A stretch of 64,000 bases of DNA from Pontibacterium granulatum. Its GTDB lineage: Bacteria > Pseudomonadota > Gammaproteobacteria > Pseudomonadales > Balneatricaceae. Below, piece by piece: positions 8,421 through 17,316 of this stretch. Where the stretch lies: assembly GCF_029961155.1 (NCBI RefSeq), contig NZ_JASBRH010000001.1, positions 248,001 to 312,000 of the forward strand, in the 5' to 3' direction. The position numbers and the translations under genes were made by a program. Below the pieces are notes generated by a model that saw nothing but the letters and a program-made list of their open reading frames with translations, did not search any database and was not told where the DNA came from. Position 1 is the first letter of the stretch. Every line of letters begins with the position of its first letter.

Positions 8421-9572
8421 ATGGCCAACGTATTTGATCACCCCGTCGACCGCAGTAATACCTCAAGCCTCAAGTGGGAGAAGTACCGTGATAGCGACGT
8501 GTTGCCGATGTGGGTCGCCGACACCGACTTTATGTCTCCTCCGGCCATAACCGAAGCCCTGCACGATCGCGTAAAGCACGGTGTATTCGGTTACACCAAC
8601 ACTCCGGAAGAGCTGGATAACCTGGTGATCGAACGCCTGGAGCACCTCTACCAGTGGCCTGTCGAAAAAGACTGGCTGGTGTGGCTGCCAGGCTTGGTGT
8701 GTGGACTGAATCTGGCCTGCCGTGCGGTAGGAGAAAGCCAGGATCAGGTACTCTCCCCGAAACCGGTCTATCCACCGTTTATGTCGTCGCCACGCTTGTC
8801 CGACCGTCAGTTGGTGTCCGTGCCGCTGAAAGAGAGCGACAACCGCTGGACGCTGGACCTGGAGGCACTGGAAGCGGCGATCACACCACAATCCAAGATA
8901 TTGCTGTTCTGCAACCCACACAATCCGGGTGGTGCGGTCTATCGTCGCAAAGAGCTGGAAGCTCTGGCCGCACTGGTGATTAAACATGATTTGATGGTTT
9001 GTTCCGACGAGATTCACTGCGACCTGATTCTGGAACCGGGCCTGCAGCATATTCCACTGGGCTCTCTGAATGACGAGATCGCGGCCCGCACCATCACCCT
9101 GATGGCACCGAGCAAAACCTACAATATCGCTGGTCTGGCCTGCTCCTTCGCAGTGATCCCAGACCGTCAGTTACGTCAGCAGTTCCTGCGCCAGATGAAG
9201 GGTATTGTGCCGGATGTAAACCTGCTCGGTTTCACTGCCGCCATCGCCGCCTACAAACATGGGGATGCGTGGAACAACCAGCAACTGGCCTACCTGCGTG
9301 ACAACCGCGACTACCTGGTACAGGAGATCAACCAGATTCCAGGCCTGAAACTTGCGCCAATCGAAGCAACCTACCTAGCCTGGATTGATGTGTCCGGCGC
9401 TAAGCTGGATAACCCACCACACTTCTTTGAACAGGCGGGTGTCGGTATGTCGCCGGGGCGGGATTTTGGTGATGATCGATACGTACGTCTGAATTTCGGC
9501 TGCCGCCGCGAGTTGCTGGAAGAGGCAGTCAAGCGTATTCGACGGGCGATTTTGGGTGAGTTACCTGCGTAA
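8421..9572 (+). CDS. PatB/MalY-family PLP-dependent C-S lyase (cystathionine beta-lyase type)
   Basis: Fold-type I PLP enzyme of the MalY/PatB branch, which cleaves the C-S bond of cystathionine and related cysteine conjugates to pyruvate, ammonia and a thiol. The 383-residue protein has the family N-terminus DRSNTSSLKWEKY and LPMWVADTDF, NPHNPGG, the PLP-phosphate region CSDEIHCDLIL, and the Schiff-base lysine in APSKTYNIAGL. AGGAAG lies 9 nt upstream of the ATG. It is divergent from leuA. Whether the main role is methionine synthesis or degradation of S-alkyl cysteines cannot be told. MalY's regulatory function in E. coli is not implied. Confidence 0.85.
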   Translation: MANVFDHPVDRSNTSSLKWEKYRDSDVLPMWVADTDFMSPPAITEALHDRVKHGVFGYTNTPEELDNLVIERLEHLYQWPVEKDWLVWLPGLVCGLNLACRAVGESQDQVLSPKPVYPPFMSSPRLSDRQLVSVPLKESDNRWTLDLEALEAAITPQSKILLFCNPHNPGGAVYRRKELEALAALVIKHDLMVCSDEIHCDLILEPGLQHIPLGSLNDEIAARTITLMAPSKTYNIAGLACSFAVIPDRQLRQQFLRQMKGIVPDVNLLGFTAAIAAYKHGDAWNNQQLAYLRDNRDYLVQEINQIPGLKLAPIEATYLAWIDVSGAKLDNPPHFFEQAGVGMSPGRDFGDDRYVRLNFGCRRELLEEAVKRIRRAILGELPA

Positions 9573-9587
9573 CCATTAAGTGAGGGT

Positions 9588-9682
9588 GTTGGGCATCGCC
9601 GTAGGCGATGGCCAACCTACAAGAGCATGTACAGCGCGTTGCAACTCCTCTGTAGGTTAGTCATCGCAATGCGATACCTAAC
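9588..9682. repeat. Pair of REP-like hairpins in opposite orientation
   Basis: Two imperfect palindromes lie between patB and epmA. The first (9588-9616) pairs GTTGGGCATCGCC with GGCGATGGCCAAC; the second (about 9651-9682) pairs TAGGTTAGTCATCGC with GCGATACCTAAC. The units are related in sequence and their flanks, CCTACAAGAG and CTCTGTAGG, are near-complementary, so the whole block can fold into one large structure. This resembles paired REP/BIME elements mobilised by TnpA-REP transposases. It may also serve as the transcription end for the convergent patB and epmA genes. No RAYT gene is in the window. Confidence 0.6.
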
Positions 9683-9722
9683 TCGTTGGACACCGCTTCG
9701 TTGTTGTCAATCCTCGCGGCTT

Positions 9723-10718
9723 TCAGGCACGCTCAATTGGGAAGGCGATCACATCCTGGATTGAGTCGGCACCCAGCGCTAACATCACCAACCGATCCAC
9801 ACCCAGAGCCACGCCGGCACAATCCGGAATACCTGCTTCCAGCGCGCTGACCAGACGCATCTCCAGAGGACGTTGCGGCAGCCCGAGCTTCTCACGGGTT
9901 TGCTGGTCCTTCAGTAGTCGCTGCTTCTGTTCCTGTGCATCGGTCAGCTCGTGGTAGCCATTGGCCAATTCAATACCATCCACAAACAATTCAAAGCGGG
10001 ATGCAACCTGCTGGCTCTGCGCATCTGTTTTAACCTGGGCCAACGCAGCCTGACTGGCTGGGTAGTCGTACACAAACACCGCGCCCAGATCCGATAGATT
10101 GGGTTCGATGACGTGGGACATCAGCAGGTTGAGCCAGGTATCCCGATCATCGTCATCCAGATCGATATCCACATGTTTGCGGGTTTCCGCCACCAGCACT
10201 TCCAGAGTCGCCGTATGGGGATCAATATTCAGAAAACGCTTAAACACCTGCGCATAACTCAGACGTTCAACGGAATCGAGCTTCAGGATCGGTAAAATCA
10301 GGTCTGCGACTTCATCCATCAATTGCTGATCGTCCAGTCCGGGGCGATACCACTCCAGCATGGTGAACTCCGGATTATGACGACGGCTACCCGACTCCCC
10401 GTTGCGAAATGCCTTGCCCAGATGAAAGATCGCTCCACTGCCGGCAGCCAATAGCCGCTTCATGGCATATTCCGGCGACGTCTGCAGGTAGAGTGGGTAG
10501 TTCTCTGATCCCACATAATCTGCATAGCGTGCTTCGATCGTATCCAGAAACGGGTCGCTGACGGCACATTGGGACATCAACGGCATTTCCACCTCCAGCA
10601 CATCCCGCTCAGCAAAGAAACTACGGATCTGCGCCATGATTGCCGCCCGCTTGCGCAGACTATTGATGCTAGCAGTGGGCTGCCAGTGCTGTGGATCGAT
10701 TGCCATTGTCGAATTCAC
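9723..10718 (-). CDS. epmA: Elongation factor P--(R)-beta-lysine ligase
   Basis: Truncated class II lysyl-tRNA-synthetase paralogue (PoxA/GenX/YjeA) that attaches (R)-beta-lysine to Lys34 of EF-P. The 331-residue length fits a LysRS catalytic core lacking the anticodon-binding domain. Class II motifs are visible: motif 2 around FRNGESGSRRHNPEFTMLEWY and motif 3 in GVALGVDRLVMLALG. The partner genes efp (75 bp upstream, same strand) and epmB (beyond efp, divergent) complete the local modification set. An efp terminator lies between efp and epmA, so epmA may depend on read-through or its own promoter. Confidence 0.95.
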   Translation of the reverse strand: MNSTMAIDPQHWQPTASINSLRKRAAIMAQIRSFFAERDVLEVEMPLMSQCAVSDPFLDTIEARYADYVGSENYPLYLQTSPEYAMKRLLAAGSGAIFHLGKAFRNGESGSRRHNPEFTMLEWYRPGLDDQQLMDEVADLILPILKLDSVERLSYAQVFKRFLNIDPHTATLEVLVAETRKHVDIDLDDDDRDTWLNLLMSHVIEPNLSDLGAVFVYDYPASQAALAQVKTDAQSQQVASRFELFVDGIELANGYHELTDAQEQKQRLLKDQQTREKLGLPQRPLEMRLVSALEAGIPDCAGVALGVDRLVMLALGADSIQDVIAFPIERA

Positions 10719-10752
10719 TCTGAATTATCGGTGTTGCTTTGCCTGAAACGCA

Positions 10753-10776
10753 AAACGGCAGCCGAAGCTGCCGTTT
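10753..10776 (-). terminator. Intrinsic terminator downstream of efp
   Basis: AAACGGCAGC and GCTGCCGTTT form a perfect 10-bp stem with a CGAA loop. On the minus strand, read after the efp stop, it ends in a TTTTG tract. Confidence 0.7.
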
Positions 10777-10794
10777 CCTGATCGTATTCGCGAA

Positions 10795-11358
10795 TTATGC
10801 GCGGGATACGTACTCACCAGTACGAGTGTCGATCTTCAGCACGTCACCCTGGTTGATGAACAGAGGCACACGAACAACAGCACCGGTCTGCAGCGTAGCT
10901 GGCTTAGAGCCACCCTGTGCAGTATCACCTTTCAGACCCGGGTCAGTTTCAGTAACTTCCAGCTCAACGAAGTTAGGTGGCGTTACAGAGATCGGGTTGT
11001 CGTTGAACAGCGTAATCATGCAGGAATCCTGCTCTTTCAGCCACTTGTGAGAATCGCCCACGGCATTTGCGTCCGCAGCTACCTGCTCGTACGTAGCAGG
11101 ATCCATGAAGTGCCACATCTCGCCATCGTTGTAGAGGTACTCCATATCGGTATCCATTACGTCCGCACCTTCCACGCTATCGCCAGATTTGAAGGTGCGT
11201 TCCCAGGTACGACCGGTCATCAGGTTCTTCAGTTTCACACGGGTGAAGGCCTGACCTTTACCCGGCTTTACCATTTCGACGTCAACCATGTTACATGGAT
11301 CGCCGTCGATCATTACCTTAAGGCCGTTTTTAAACTGGTTAGTAGAGTAGTTTGCCAT
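10795..11358 (-). CDS. efp: Translation elongation factor P
   Basis: Three-domain, tRNA-shaped factor that rescues ribosomes stalled at polyproline. The 187-residue length is normal. The modified loop reads VKPGKGQAF with the acceptor Lys at position 34, as in E. coli-type EF-P that carries (R)-beta-lysine. The presence of epmA and epmB alongside agrees with this modification and argues against the rhamnosyl-arginine (EarP) type, which would have Arg32 here. The C-terminus carries the [17 protein letters not shown] signature. Divergent from epmB across about 165 bp. Confidence 0.98.
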   Translation of the reverse strand: MANYSTNQFKNGLKVMIDGDPCNMVDVEMVKPGKGQAFTRVKLKNLMTGRTWERTFKSGDSVEGADVMDTDMEYLYNDGEMWHFMDPATYEQVAADANAVGDSHKWLKEQDSCMITLFNDNPISVTPPNFVELEVTETDPGLKGDTAQGGSKPATLQTGAVVRVPLFINQGDVLKIDTRTGEYVSRA

Positions 11359-11453
11359 GACTGTCTCGATATCTATTAAAGCGTGAAAGTGGCGCGACTA
11401 AGGGGGTGCCCTATACGCATCTGCGAACCAAACCGGGTACCCCAGCACCATAA

Positions 11454-11482
11454 TTGACAGTTATTCTACTTGAAAGCAGAAT
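11454..11482 (+). promoter_or_regulatory. Sigma70-type promoter upstream of epmB
   Basis: A perfect -35 TTGACA (11454-11459) is followed after 17 nt by CAGAAT (11477-11482), a 4/6 match to the -10 box. Transcription would begin near 11489, placing the in-frame TTG at 11470 upstream of the mRNA start and favouring the ATG at 11524 for epmB. Confidence 0.5.
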
Positions 11483-11523
11483 GCGAGCAACTTTCACAGC
11501 CCCCTGCGACCCGTTTTCCGCCA

Positions 11524-12534
11524 ATGAATCTCCCTCTGACCGCCCTCGATAGCTGGCAGCAGTTACTCAGCCATACCATTGATGATCCCGCCGAGCTTAT
11601 CCGTACGCTGGATCTGCCGGAGGACCTGATCGCCCCGGCACAGGCCGCTGCACAAGGATTTCCACTGCGGGTCCCCATCCCTTATCTGCGTCGCATTGAA
11701 CCGGGCAACCCGGACGACCCACTGCTGAAACAGGTACTGCCACTCAGTGCAGAGACGCGAAAAGTGGCGGGGTATGTTACCGACCCACTGGCCGAGGCCC
11801 AGTTCAATCCACGCCAGGGCTTGGTACACAAATACCAGGGCCGTGTATTGCTGATCATGACCGGCGCCTGTGCGATCAACTGCCGCTACTGCTTCCGCCG
11901 TCACTTTCCGTATGACGAAAACCGTCTCGGGCCGGAACAGTGGCAGTCGATGCTGGAATACATCAGCAGTGACCGTTCTATCTCGGAGGTAATCCTCTCC
12001 GGCGGTGATCCGCTAGCCGTGTCAGATAGCCGCCTGCAGCGGCTGGTTGATGACCTTTCGGACATCCCACATATAAAACGCCTGCGTATCCACAGCCGTT
12101 TGCCAGTCGTCATCCCACAACGGGTCACGGCGGAGCTGGTCGATATTCTCGGCAACAATCGCCTGCTGACCACGCTGGTCCTACATGTCAACCACGCCAA
12201 CGAAGTGGACCATCAGGTGGGACAAGCCCTGACACAACTCAGACGGGCCAACGTAACGTTGCTCAATCAGGCCGTCCTGCTGCGCGGTATCAACGATTCG
12301 GTAGATAGCCTCAAAGCCCTGAGCGAAGAGCTGTTTAACTGGGGCGTGCTGCCCTACTATCTGTTTGTGCTTGATCCGGTGGAGGGTGCCGCCCACTTCG
12401 ACATACCGGATGAGGTCGCACAACAACTGGTTGGTAAACTGCAGGGCACACTGCCTGGATACTTGGTGCCCAGACTGGCGCGTGAGATCCCCGACCGCCC
12501 GGCAAAAACCGTACTACCAACAGTCATCGGATAA
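11524..12534 (+). CDS. epmB: Lysine 2,3-aminomutase-type EF-P modification enzyme
   Basis: Radical SAM/PLP enzyme (YjeK) converting (S)-alpha-lysine to (R)-beta-lysine, the substrate EpmA puts on EF-P. From the ATG at 11524 it is 336 residues. The 4Fe-4S-binding cysteines are in CAINCRYCF (C116, C120, C123), followed by RRHFPY, SGGDPL and the lysine-aminomutase-like PLP region near the C-terminus. The reading frame extends upstream to a TTG at 11470, but alignment with EpmB N-termini (ALDSWQQLL region) and the predicted promoter position favour 11524. No clear Shine-Dalgarno precedes either start. Confidence 0.94.
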   Translation: MNLPLTALDSWQQLLSHTIDDPAELIRTLDLPEDLIAPAQAAAQGFPLRVPIPYLRRIEPGNPDDPLLKQVLPLSAETRKVAGYVTDPLAEAQFNPRQGLVHKYQGRVLLIMTGACAINCRYCFRRHFPYDENRLGPEQWQSMLEYISSDRSISEVILSGGDPLAVSDSRLQRLVDDLSDIPHIKRLRIHSRLPVVIPQRVTAELVDILGNNRLLTTLVLHVNHANEVDHQVGQALTQLRRANVTLLNQAVLLRGINDSVDSLKALSEELFNWGVLPYYLFVLDPVEGAAHFDIPDEVAQQLVGKLQGTLPGYLVPRLAREIPDRPAKTVLPTVIG

Positions 12535-12680
12535 TGAAAAAATAGCGACTCACACCTGCAACGGATATAGCCCTTCTAACGACACGGCTGGATTCATGCT
12601 GGGATGCACACGTCTGTTCCAAGTGCCCAGACCAATGCGTACCGCCGGAATATGCAGTGTTCTTCATCAGGCTCACGAAC

Positions 12681-14168
12681 ATGACAGAGATCTACAGCTC
12701 ACAACACCGCCCCCTGATCATCGCCCTGGTACTGCACAGTCTGATGTGGCTGCTGTTACCCAGCCTGCTGCAGCCCAATGCCAATCTGGACGTGGTGGAG
12801 GGCCTGACCTGGGGCCAGGAATGGCAACTGGGCTACGATAAACACCCACCGCTGGCGCCTTGGCTAACCTATGCAATCACCCTGCTGGCCCCCGGCAGCA
12901 ACTGGCCGATCTTCCTGCTCAGCCAGGTCGCAGTAATCACCGCATTTGGCACCCTATACGCTGTAGCGCGCAACTTTGTCAGTCGCGAACCTGCGCTGGT
13001 TGCCACACTGCTGCTGACGTTGGTGCCGTACTACAACTACCTGACGCCGGAGTTTAATCCCAATATTCTGCAGCTGGCGATCTGGGCACTGACCGGTTAT
13101 TTCGGCTTCCGCGCCATCAACCATAACCTCATCCGGGACTGGGTGTTACTGGGCATCTGTGGCGGCTTGGCGATGCTGACCAAGTACTATTCTGTGGTTA
13201 TGCTGTTGGCGATTGCCTGCTATTTCCTGACACCCGCCGGACGCGTGCACTGGAAAGACAAAGGCCTCTATATCGCCCTGGCCGCTGCCGCACTGGTCTG
13301 GCTGCCCAACCTCATCTGGCTGATCGATCACGACTTCAGCACCATCCGCTACGGTGCCGCACGCGGCAGTGGTAGCGAGAAGGAACTGACCGACCACCTG
13401 CTGAACCCGCTTCGCTTTGGCATCTCTCAGCTGATGGTGCTGATCATTTTGCTGCCGACGTTCTTCCTGGTCCTGCGTGATAGCAAAGCATCCCCACCCG
13501 CCAGAGATCCCCGCGCAGCGGCCAACCGCAACTACCTGACTCTACTGACCTTCGGCCCGCTGGTGATCACCTTACTGATCTCACTGGGCACCGGCATGAA
13601 ATTGCGCTCCATGTGGGGCACGCCACTGTTCACCTTCCTACCACTTTGGTTGATCGTGTTCTACGGTGTCATGCTGGGCGACGGTCGAATAAAGAAGCTA
13701 ATGCGTGTGTGGGTGATCAGCAGCCTCTTCTTCGCCGGTGTATTTGTCGCCGAGATGCTGATCGCCCCCCAGTTTGGCAAGCTGAAAAAGCGCGCCCACT
13801 TCCCGGGTGAAGCGATGGCAACCGAACTGACCGAAGCATGGAAAGCACGTTACCCACAGCCGCTTAATTACGTAGTGGGGTCGATCTGGATCGGCGGCAA
13901 TATGGCCTACTATTCAAACCAGCACCCTTCAATTCTCTACGATGCGGATAACAGCCGTAGTCCATGGATAGACAATGCGGAGCTGTTAAGCCAGGGCGGC
14001 CTGATCATCTGGAATGAAAGCATGGACGGGGAAAAGACGCAGTATCAGCAACTTCTGCAACGGTATCCTCAGGCGCAGTTGCAACCGGCACGTGAATACC
14101 CGTGGCACCTGGATAGCGAGCGGGCACCTGTGCGCATTGGCTGGGCGATTCTACCGCCAGCCAAGTGA
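12681..14168 (+). CDS. GT39/ArnT-like membrane glycosyltransferase
   Basis: Polytopic GT-C-fold protein of about 495 residues with roughly ten membrane segments and a periplasmic C-terminal part. The first external loop contains NLDVVEGLTWGQEW and YDKHPPLAPW, resembling the DxxE-type catalytic loop and HPPL motif of the PMT_2/ArnT family, which transfer sugars from polyprenyl-phosphate donors. A GtrA-like flippase and a GtrB-like donor synthase lie convergently next door, suggesting a three-part glucosylation system in which this protein is the transferase. The ATG at 12681 is preferred; an in-frame GTG at 12657 is possible. Acceptor and sugar are unknown. Lipid A aminoarabinose transfer is unlikely because no arn genes are present. 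Confidence 0.75.
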   Translation: MTEIYSSQHRPLIIALVLHSLMWLLLPSLLQPNANLDVVEGLTWGQEWQLGYDKHPPLAPWLTYAITLLAPGSNWPIFLLSQVAVITAFGTLYAVARNFVSREPALVATLLLTLVPYYNYLTPEFNPNILQLAIWALTGYFGFRAINHNLIRDWVLLGICGGLAMLTKYYSVVMLLAIACYFLTPAGRVHWKDKGLYIALAAAALVWLPNLIWLIDHDFSTIRYGAARGSGSEKELTDHLLNPLRFGISQLMVLIILLPTFFLVLRDSKASPPARDPRAAANRNYLTLLTFGPLVITLLISLGTGMKLRSMWGTPLFTFLPLWLIVFYGVMLGDGRIKKLMRVWVISSLFFAGVFVAEMLIAPQFGKLKKRAHFPGEAMATELTEAWKARYPQPLNYVVGSIWIGGNMAYYSNQHPSILYDADNSRSPWIDNAELLSQGGLIIWNESMDGEKTQYQQLLQRYPQAQLQPAREYPWHLDSERAPVRIGWAILPPAK

Positions 14169-14222
14169 CACCAGGCACCCGCTGAGAGCTACAGAAAACT
14201 CGGATGAGCCGCGGATAGATCT

Positions 14223-14594
14223 TCAGAAGATCCAAAGGCGGCTCACCACGTAGGTAGCCGGCGGCACGGTAAAAACAACACAAAGGAAGCCGATCAGGTA
14301 GTGGTATCCGAGCTGGACCACCACCAGCTCCATGATCGCCACATTGGCCAGGAACCCGACGATAGCTGTGAGCAGAAACTTGCTCGCAGCCTGCCTGTGC
14401 CCGGCATCGGAATCAAAGGTCCAGCGGTGGTGGCCCAGGTAGCTCACCCCAAACGCCACCATAAAGGCACTGATATTGGCCAACTGCACCGGTAGCGCCA
14501 GCATCTCAATCAACAGCGACAGAATACCCGCGTGCACCAGTGTTGCTGCGATCCCCACCACCCCAAAACGGGCAATCTGAAAACGGAATAGCAT
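14223..14594 (-). CDS. GtrA-family polyprenyl-linked sugar flippase
   Basis: A 123-residue protein with four predicted membrane segments and the GtrA-family N-terminus FQIARFGVVGIAATLVHAGIL. It also has the GVSYLGHHRWTF motif typical of the family. GtrA proteins are thought to flip undecaprenyl-phosphate-linked glucose across the inner membrane. Its ATG overlaps the stop codon of the upstream GtrB-like gene (TAATG), so the two are translationally coupled. Its 3' end lies 54 bp from the end of the convergent GT39 gene. Confidence 0.85.
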   Translation of the reverse strand: MLFRFQIARFGVVGIAATLVHAGILSLLIEMLALPVQLANISAFMVAFGVSYLGHHRWTFDSDAGHRQAASKFLLTAIVGFLANVAIMELVVVQLGYHYLIGFLCVVFTVPPATYVVSRLWIF

Positions 14595-15532
14595 TAGCGA
14601 CGCGGCCTCATTTCATTGTCTTCCGGGTCGACGATATAGTGCGGACGTTTTTTCACCTCCAGGTAGATACGCCCCACATACTCACCGATGACGCCCAGAG
14701 ACAGCAGCTGCACGCCGCCCAGGAAAAGGACGATAACCATCGTCGAGGCATAACCCGGTACATCGATCCCCAGGATCAAGGTTTTAAAGATAATCACCAG
14801 GCCGTAGAGGAAGGCGACCCCCGCGACCCCCATCCCGATATAACTCCACACCTTCAGCGGCAAAGTGGAAAAGGCGGTGATCCCGTCCAGCGCCAGGCGC
14901 CAGAGATTGCGGAAATTCAGGCTTTCTTTGCCATCATGGCGTGGCGGGCGCTCATACTCCACGGCGGTACTTTTAAAGCCCACCCAAGAGAACAACCCCT
15001 TCATAAAGCGCGCACTCTCGCCTAGTTTTTTCACTTCATCCAGGACTTTGCGATCCATCAAGCGGAAATCGCCTGTGTTGTCCGGGATAGGTCGGTCGGC
15101 AATGGCATTAAACAACTTGTAGTACCACACCGCCGTCGCGCGTTTGGCCCAGGTATCCGTATCACGCAAGGTACGGCGTGCGTACACCACATCGTAGCCG
15201 TCACGCCACTTGGCGATCATCTCTGGAATCAATTCAGGCGGGTCTTGCAGGTCACTGTCCATTGGAATGATCACGTCACCGCTGGCATGGTCGAGCCCCG
15301 CAGTCAGTGCGTTTTCTTTACCGAAATTACGTGACAGATTCACGACCCGAACAACCGGTTCCTTCTCACGCCAGCGGCGCAACTGCTCCAGTGTGCTATC
15401 TCGGCTACCATCGTTTACGCAGACAATCTCAATCGAGTCGCTTTCAGACCGTATAATCGGCAGCACCCGATTGAAGAACTCATCAACGTTTTCCTCTTCA
15501 TTGTGAAACGGCGCAACAATGGATATTTTCAT
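14594..15532 (-). CDS. GtrB/DPM1-type GT2 glycosyltransferase (polyprenyl-phosphate sugar synthase)
   Basis: A 312-residue enzyme with an N-terminal GT-A domain and two C-terminal membrane helices (about 225-300). Motifs are ISIVAPFHNEEENV, the UDP/metal-binding VNDGSRDST and PMDSDLQDPPELI, and RFMKGLFSWVGF, all typical of the GtrB/ArnC/DPM1-like branch that makes undecaprenyl-phosphate-hexose. The ATG at 15530-15532 follows an AGGA at suitable spacing; an upstream extension in the same frame lacks such a site. It is coupled to gtrA. Together with the convergent GT39 gene it forms a Gtr-type surface glycan glucosylation module. Confidence 0.87.
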   Translation of the reverse strand: MKISIVAPFHNEEENVDEFFNRVLPIIRSESDSIEIVCVNDGSRDSTLEQLRRWREKEPVVRVVNLSRNFGKENALTAGLDHASGDVIIPMDSDLQDPPELIPEMIAKWRDGYDVVYARRTLRDTDTWAKRATAVWYYKLFNAIADRPIPDNTGDFRLMDRKVLDEVKKLGESARFMKGLFSWVGFKSTAVEYERPPRHDGKESLNFRNLWRLALDGITAFSTLPLKVWSYIGMGVAGVAFLYGLVIIFKTLILGIDVPGYASTMVIVLFLGGVQLLSLGVIGEYVGRIYLEVKKRPHYIVDPEDNEMRPRR

Positions 15533-15739
15533 CGGTGATTCCTGACAGCTCCAGTCTGTACAACCCACTTGGCATGGCGGTGTCCAAGCGGAAGTTCAAG
15601 GCGCCCATTTAACCGCAATTCCACTGGGGGATAAAGCATCGCCCCCGGTTTCACGCCTTGCTTCATCCCCACCAGCCTGTCATCCAGGGCCGTGATCCGT
15701 TACAGTGGAAATAACCCCAGTCAACCGACGTATCGCACC

Positions 15740-16333
15740 TTGAACTACCTCGCCCACCTTTACTTCTCCGATACAAACGTGGAATCCCGCGTGGGTAATT
15801 TGCTGGGTGATTTTGCCCGGGGTGTCGATATCGATCAGTTGTCGGGGCCGATACGCCAGGGCCTGATCAACCACCGTGTTATTGATCAGTTCACCGACAC
15901 CCATCCGCAGGTATGCGAGCTCAAAACCCTGTTCTCCTCACAACGACGCCGTTTCTCAGGGATTGCACTAGACGTACTGTTCGACCATTTCCTAATCCAT
16001 CACTGGCACCGTTACACGACAGAACCCATAGATTATTTTCTCGATCAGGCTTACGAAGACCTGCATCAAGGCCTTCCACTCATGCCGGACCGGATGCAAC
16101 TGGTGGTGAGAAAGATGATTGAAGGAGACTGGATTCGTAGTTATGAAGATATTAATCAGGTTGGATTTGCCCTGGACCGCATCGCCGGTCGAATCCGTTT
16201 CCGGAACAACTTCACTGGCTCAATCACCGAAATTAAACAACAGTACGCCGTTCTGGAAGCAGGTTTCCTACAGTTTTTCCCAGACCTGGCCTCCTTTCAC
16301 CAGAACAATAAAGCGAAGATCCTGACCAATTAG
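15740..16333 (+). CDS. acpH: Acyl carrier protein phosphodiesterase
   Basis: HD-like hydrolase that removes the 4'-phosphopantetheine group from holo-ACP. The protein contains LNYLAHLYFSD, GNLLGDFARG, INHRVIDQFTDTHP and LDVLFDHFLIHHWHRY, the metal-binding His/Asp pattern of AcpH (YajB). Starting at the TTG at 15740 gives MNYLAHLYF, matching the N-terminus of known family members. A GTG at 15692 would add 16 residues without homology support. Neither start has a good Shine-Dalgarno. Single-gene unit. Confidence 0.87.
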   Translation: MNYLAHLYFSDTNVESRVGNLLGDFARGVDIDQLSGPIRQGLINHRVIDQFTDTHPQVCELKTLFSSQRRRFSGIALDVLFDHFLIHHWHRYTTEPIDYFLDQAYEDLHQGLPLMPDRMQLVVRKMIEGDWIRSYEDINQVGFALDRIAGRIRFRNNFTGSITEIKQQYAVLEAGFLQFFPDLASFHQNNKAKILTN

Positions 16334-16430
16334 CGCCGTTAGCTGCATCTTTAACGACGTTCACTGGATTACGCTATGCTTTACCTGTAGACTGCGCGCA
16401 AATTTCGATCAATATAGGGTTCAGTTCAGG

Positions 16431-17264
16431 ATGTATCTGTCAGTCAGGGTAACGATTGCCACCCTCGTGGTACTGCTACTTCTCACCTTATCACTTACCC
16501 AACTGTCGCCATCAAAAGACAAGACATCTGCGTCACAAGCTGCACTGAAAATCACCTACAAACCAATCCATTCACCGGACGACATCGAGGCGTTGACACC
16601 ACCACTGATAAAACCGGTGGCCTACACCCGTGTCAGCACGCTGGCCACGCTGGAAGCAGGCACCAAGAAGCAAAAATTCTTCGACATGATTCTGCCCGCT
16701 GTGCTGATCAGTAAGCAGCGTCTGGAAGATAAACGCGGGCGTCTGGCAAAGATCGAAACGATGGCAACCCGGGATACTGACTCCGAACTATGGCTGCAAC
16801 AACAGTTCAAGCGCTACAAAGCCAAAGATATCAATCAGCTTAAGGTAAAACTGGCCGACCACCCAACCAGTATCATTCTGGCTCAGGCAGCCCTGGAAAC
16901 CGGTTGGGGTACCTCCCGCTTCTTCCTTGAAGGCAACAATATCTTTGGTATTTGGTCCTTTAATCCGAGAGAACCGCGCATGCGCGCCAGCCAGACCCGC
17001 GAAGGTAAACCGATCTACGTGAAGCGATATGGCTCGCTGATTGAAGCGGTTGACGACTACTTTGTCATCATCGCCCGGGGCGGCCCGTACCGTGAGTTCC
17101 GTGAGGCGCGCATCCAGACCAATGATCCACTGGAGCTGATCAAGCACCTGCATTACTACAGCGAGATCGGCGATGAGTATATCAGCCGCCTGCGCTCCCT
17201 TATCAATCGCAATAAGATGATCCGCTTCGACAGCTATCAACTGCAGACAGCGGACGCGATCTGA
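16431..17264 (+). CDS. Bax-like N-acetylglucosaminidase-domain protein
   Basis: A 277-residue protein with one N-terminal membrane helix (about residues 8-26) and a periplasmic glucosaminidase-type domain. The segments FFDMILPAVLISKQRL, ILAQAALETGWGTSRFFLEGNNIFGIW and YVKRYGSLIEAVDDYF match the Bax family (COG2992), related to FlgJ-type peptidoglycan hydrolases. The Glu in ALETGWG is the expected catalytic residue. It is likely anchored in the inner membrane and acts on peptidoglycan. A strong bidirectional terminator begins right after the stop codon. Confidence 0.85.
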   Translation: MYLSVRVTIATLVVLLLLTLSLTQLSPSKDKTSASQAALKITYKPIHSPDDIEALTPPLIKPVAYTRVSTLATLEAGTKKQKFFDMILPAVLISKQRLEDKRGRLAKIETMATRDTDSELWLQQQFKRYKAKDINQLKVKLADHPTSIILAQAALETGWGTSRFFLEGNNIFGIWSFNPREPRMRASQTREGKPIYVKRYGSLIEAVDDYFVIIARGGPYREFREARIQTNDPLELIKHLHYYSEIGDEYISRLRSLINRNKMIRFDSYQLQTADAI

Positions 17265-17304
17265 GCAGTAAAAAAGCGTTGCAGTGCCTACGCTTTTTTA
17301 CTGC
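17265..17304. terminator. Bidirectional intrinsic terminator, bax / DUF1820
   Basis: A perfect 14-bp inverted repeat, GCAGTAAAAAAGCG and CGCTTTTTTACTGC, with a 12-nt loop sits between two convergent genes and supplies a T-run in both directions. Confidence 0.85.
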
Positions 17305-17316
17305 ATTTAATAACAA

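Noticed and set aside
11470-11523. Upstream TTG start for epmB
   Set aside because: It would lie before the predicted transcription start and the added 18 residues do not resemble EpmB.
12681-14168. ArnT (lipid A aminoarabinose transferase)
   Set aside because: Shares the GT-C/PMT_2 architecture, but no other arn gene is present and the adjacent GtrA/GtrB pair gives a better functional context.
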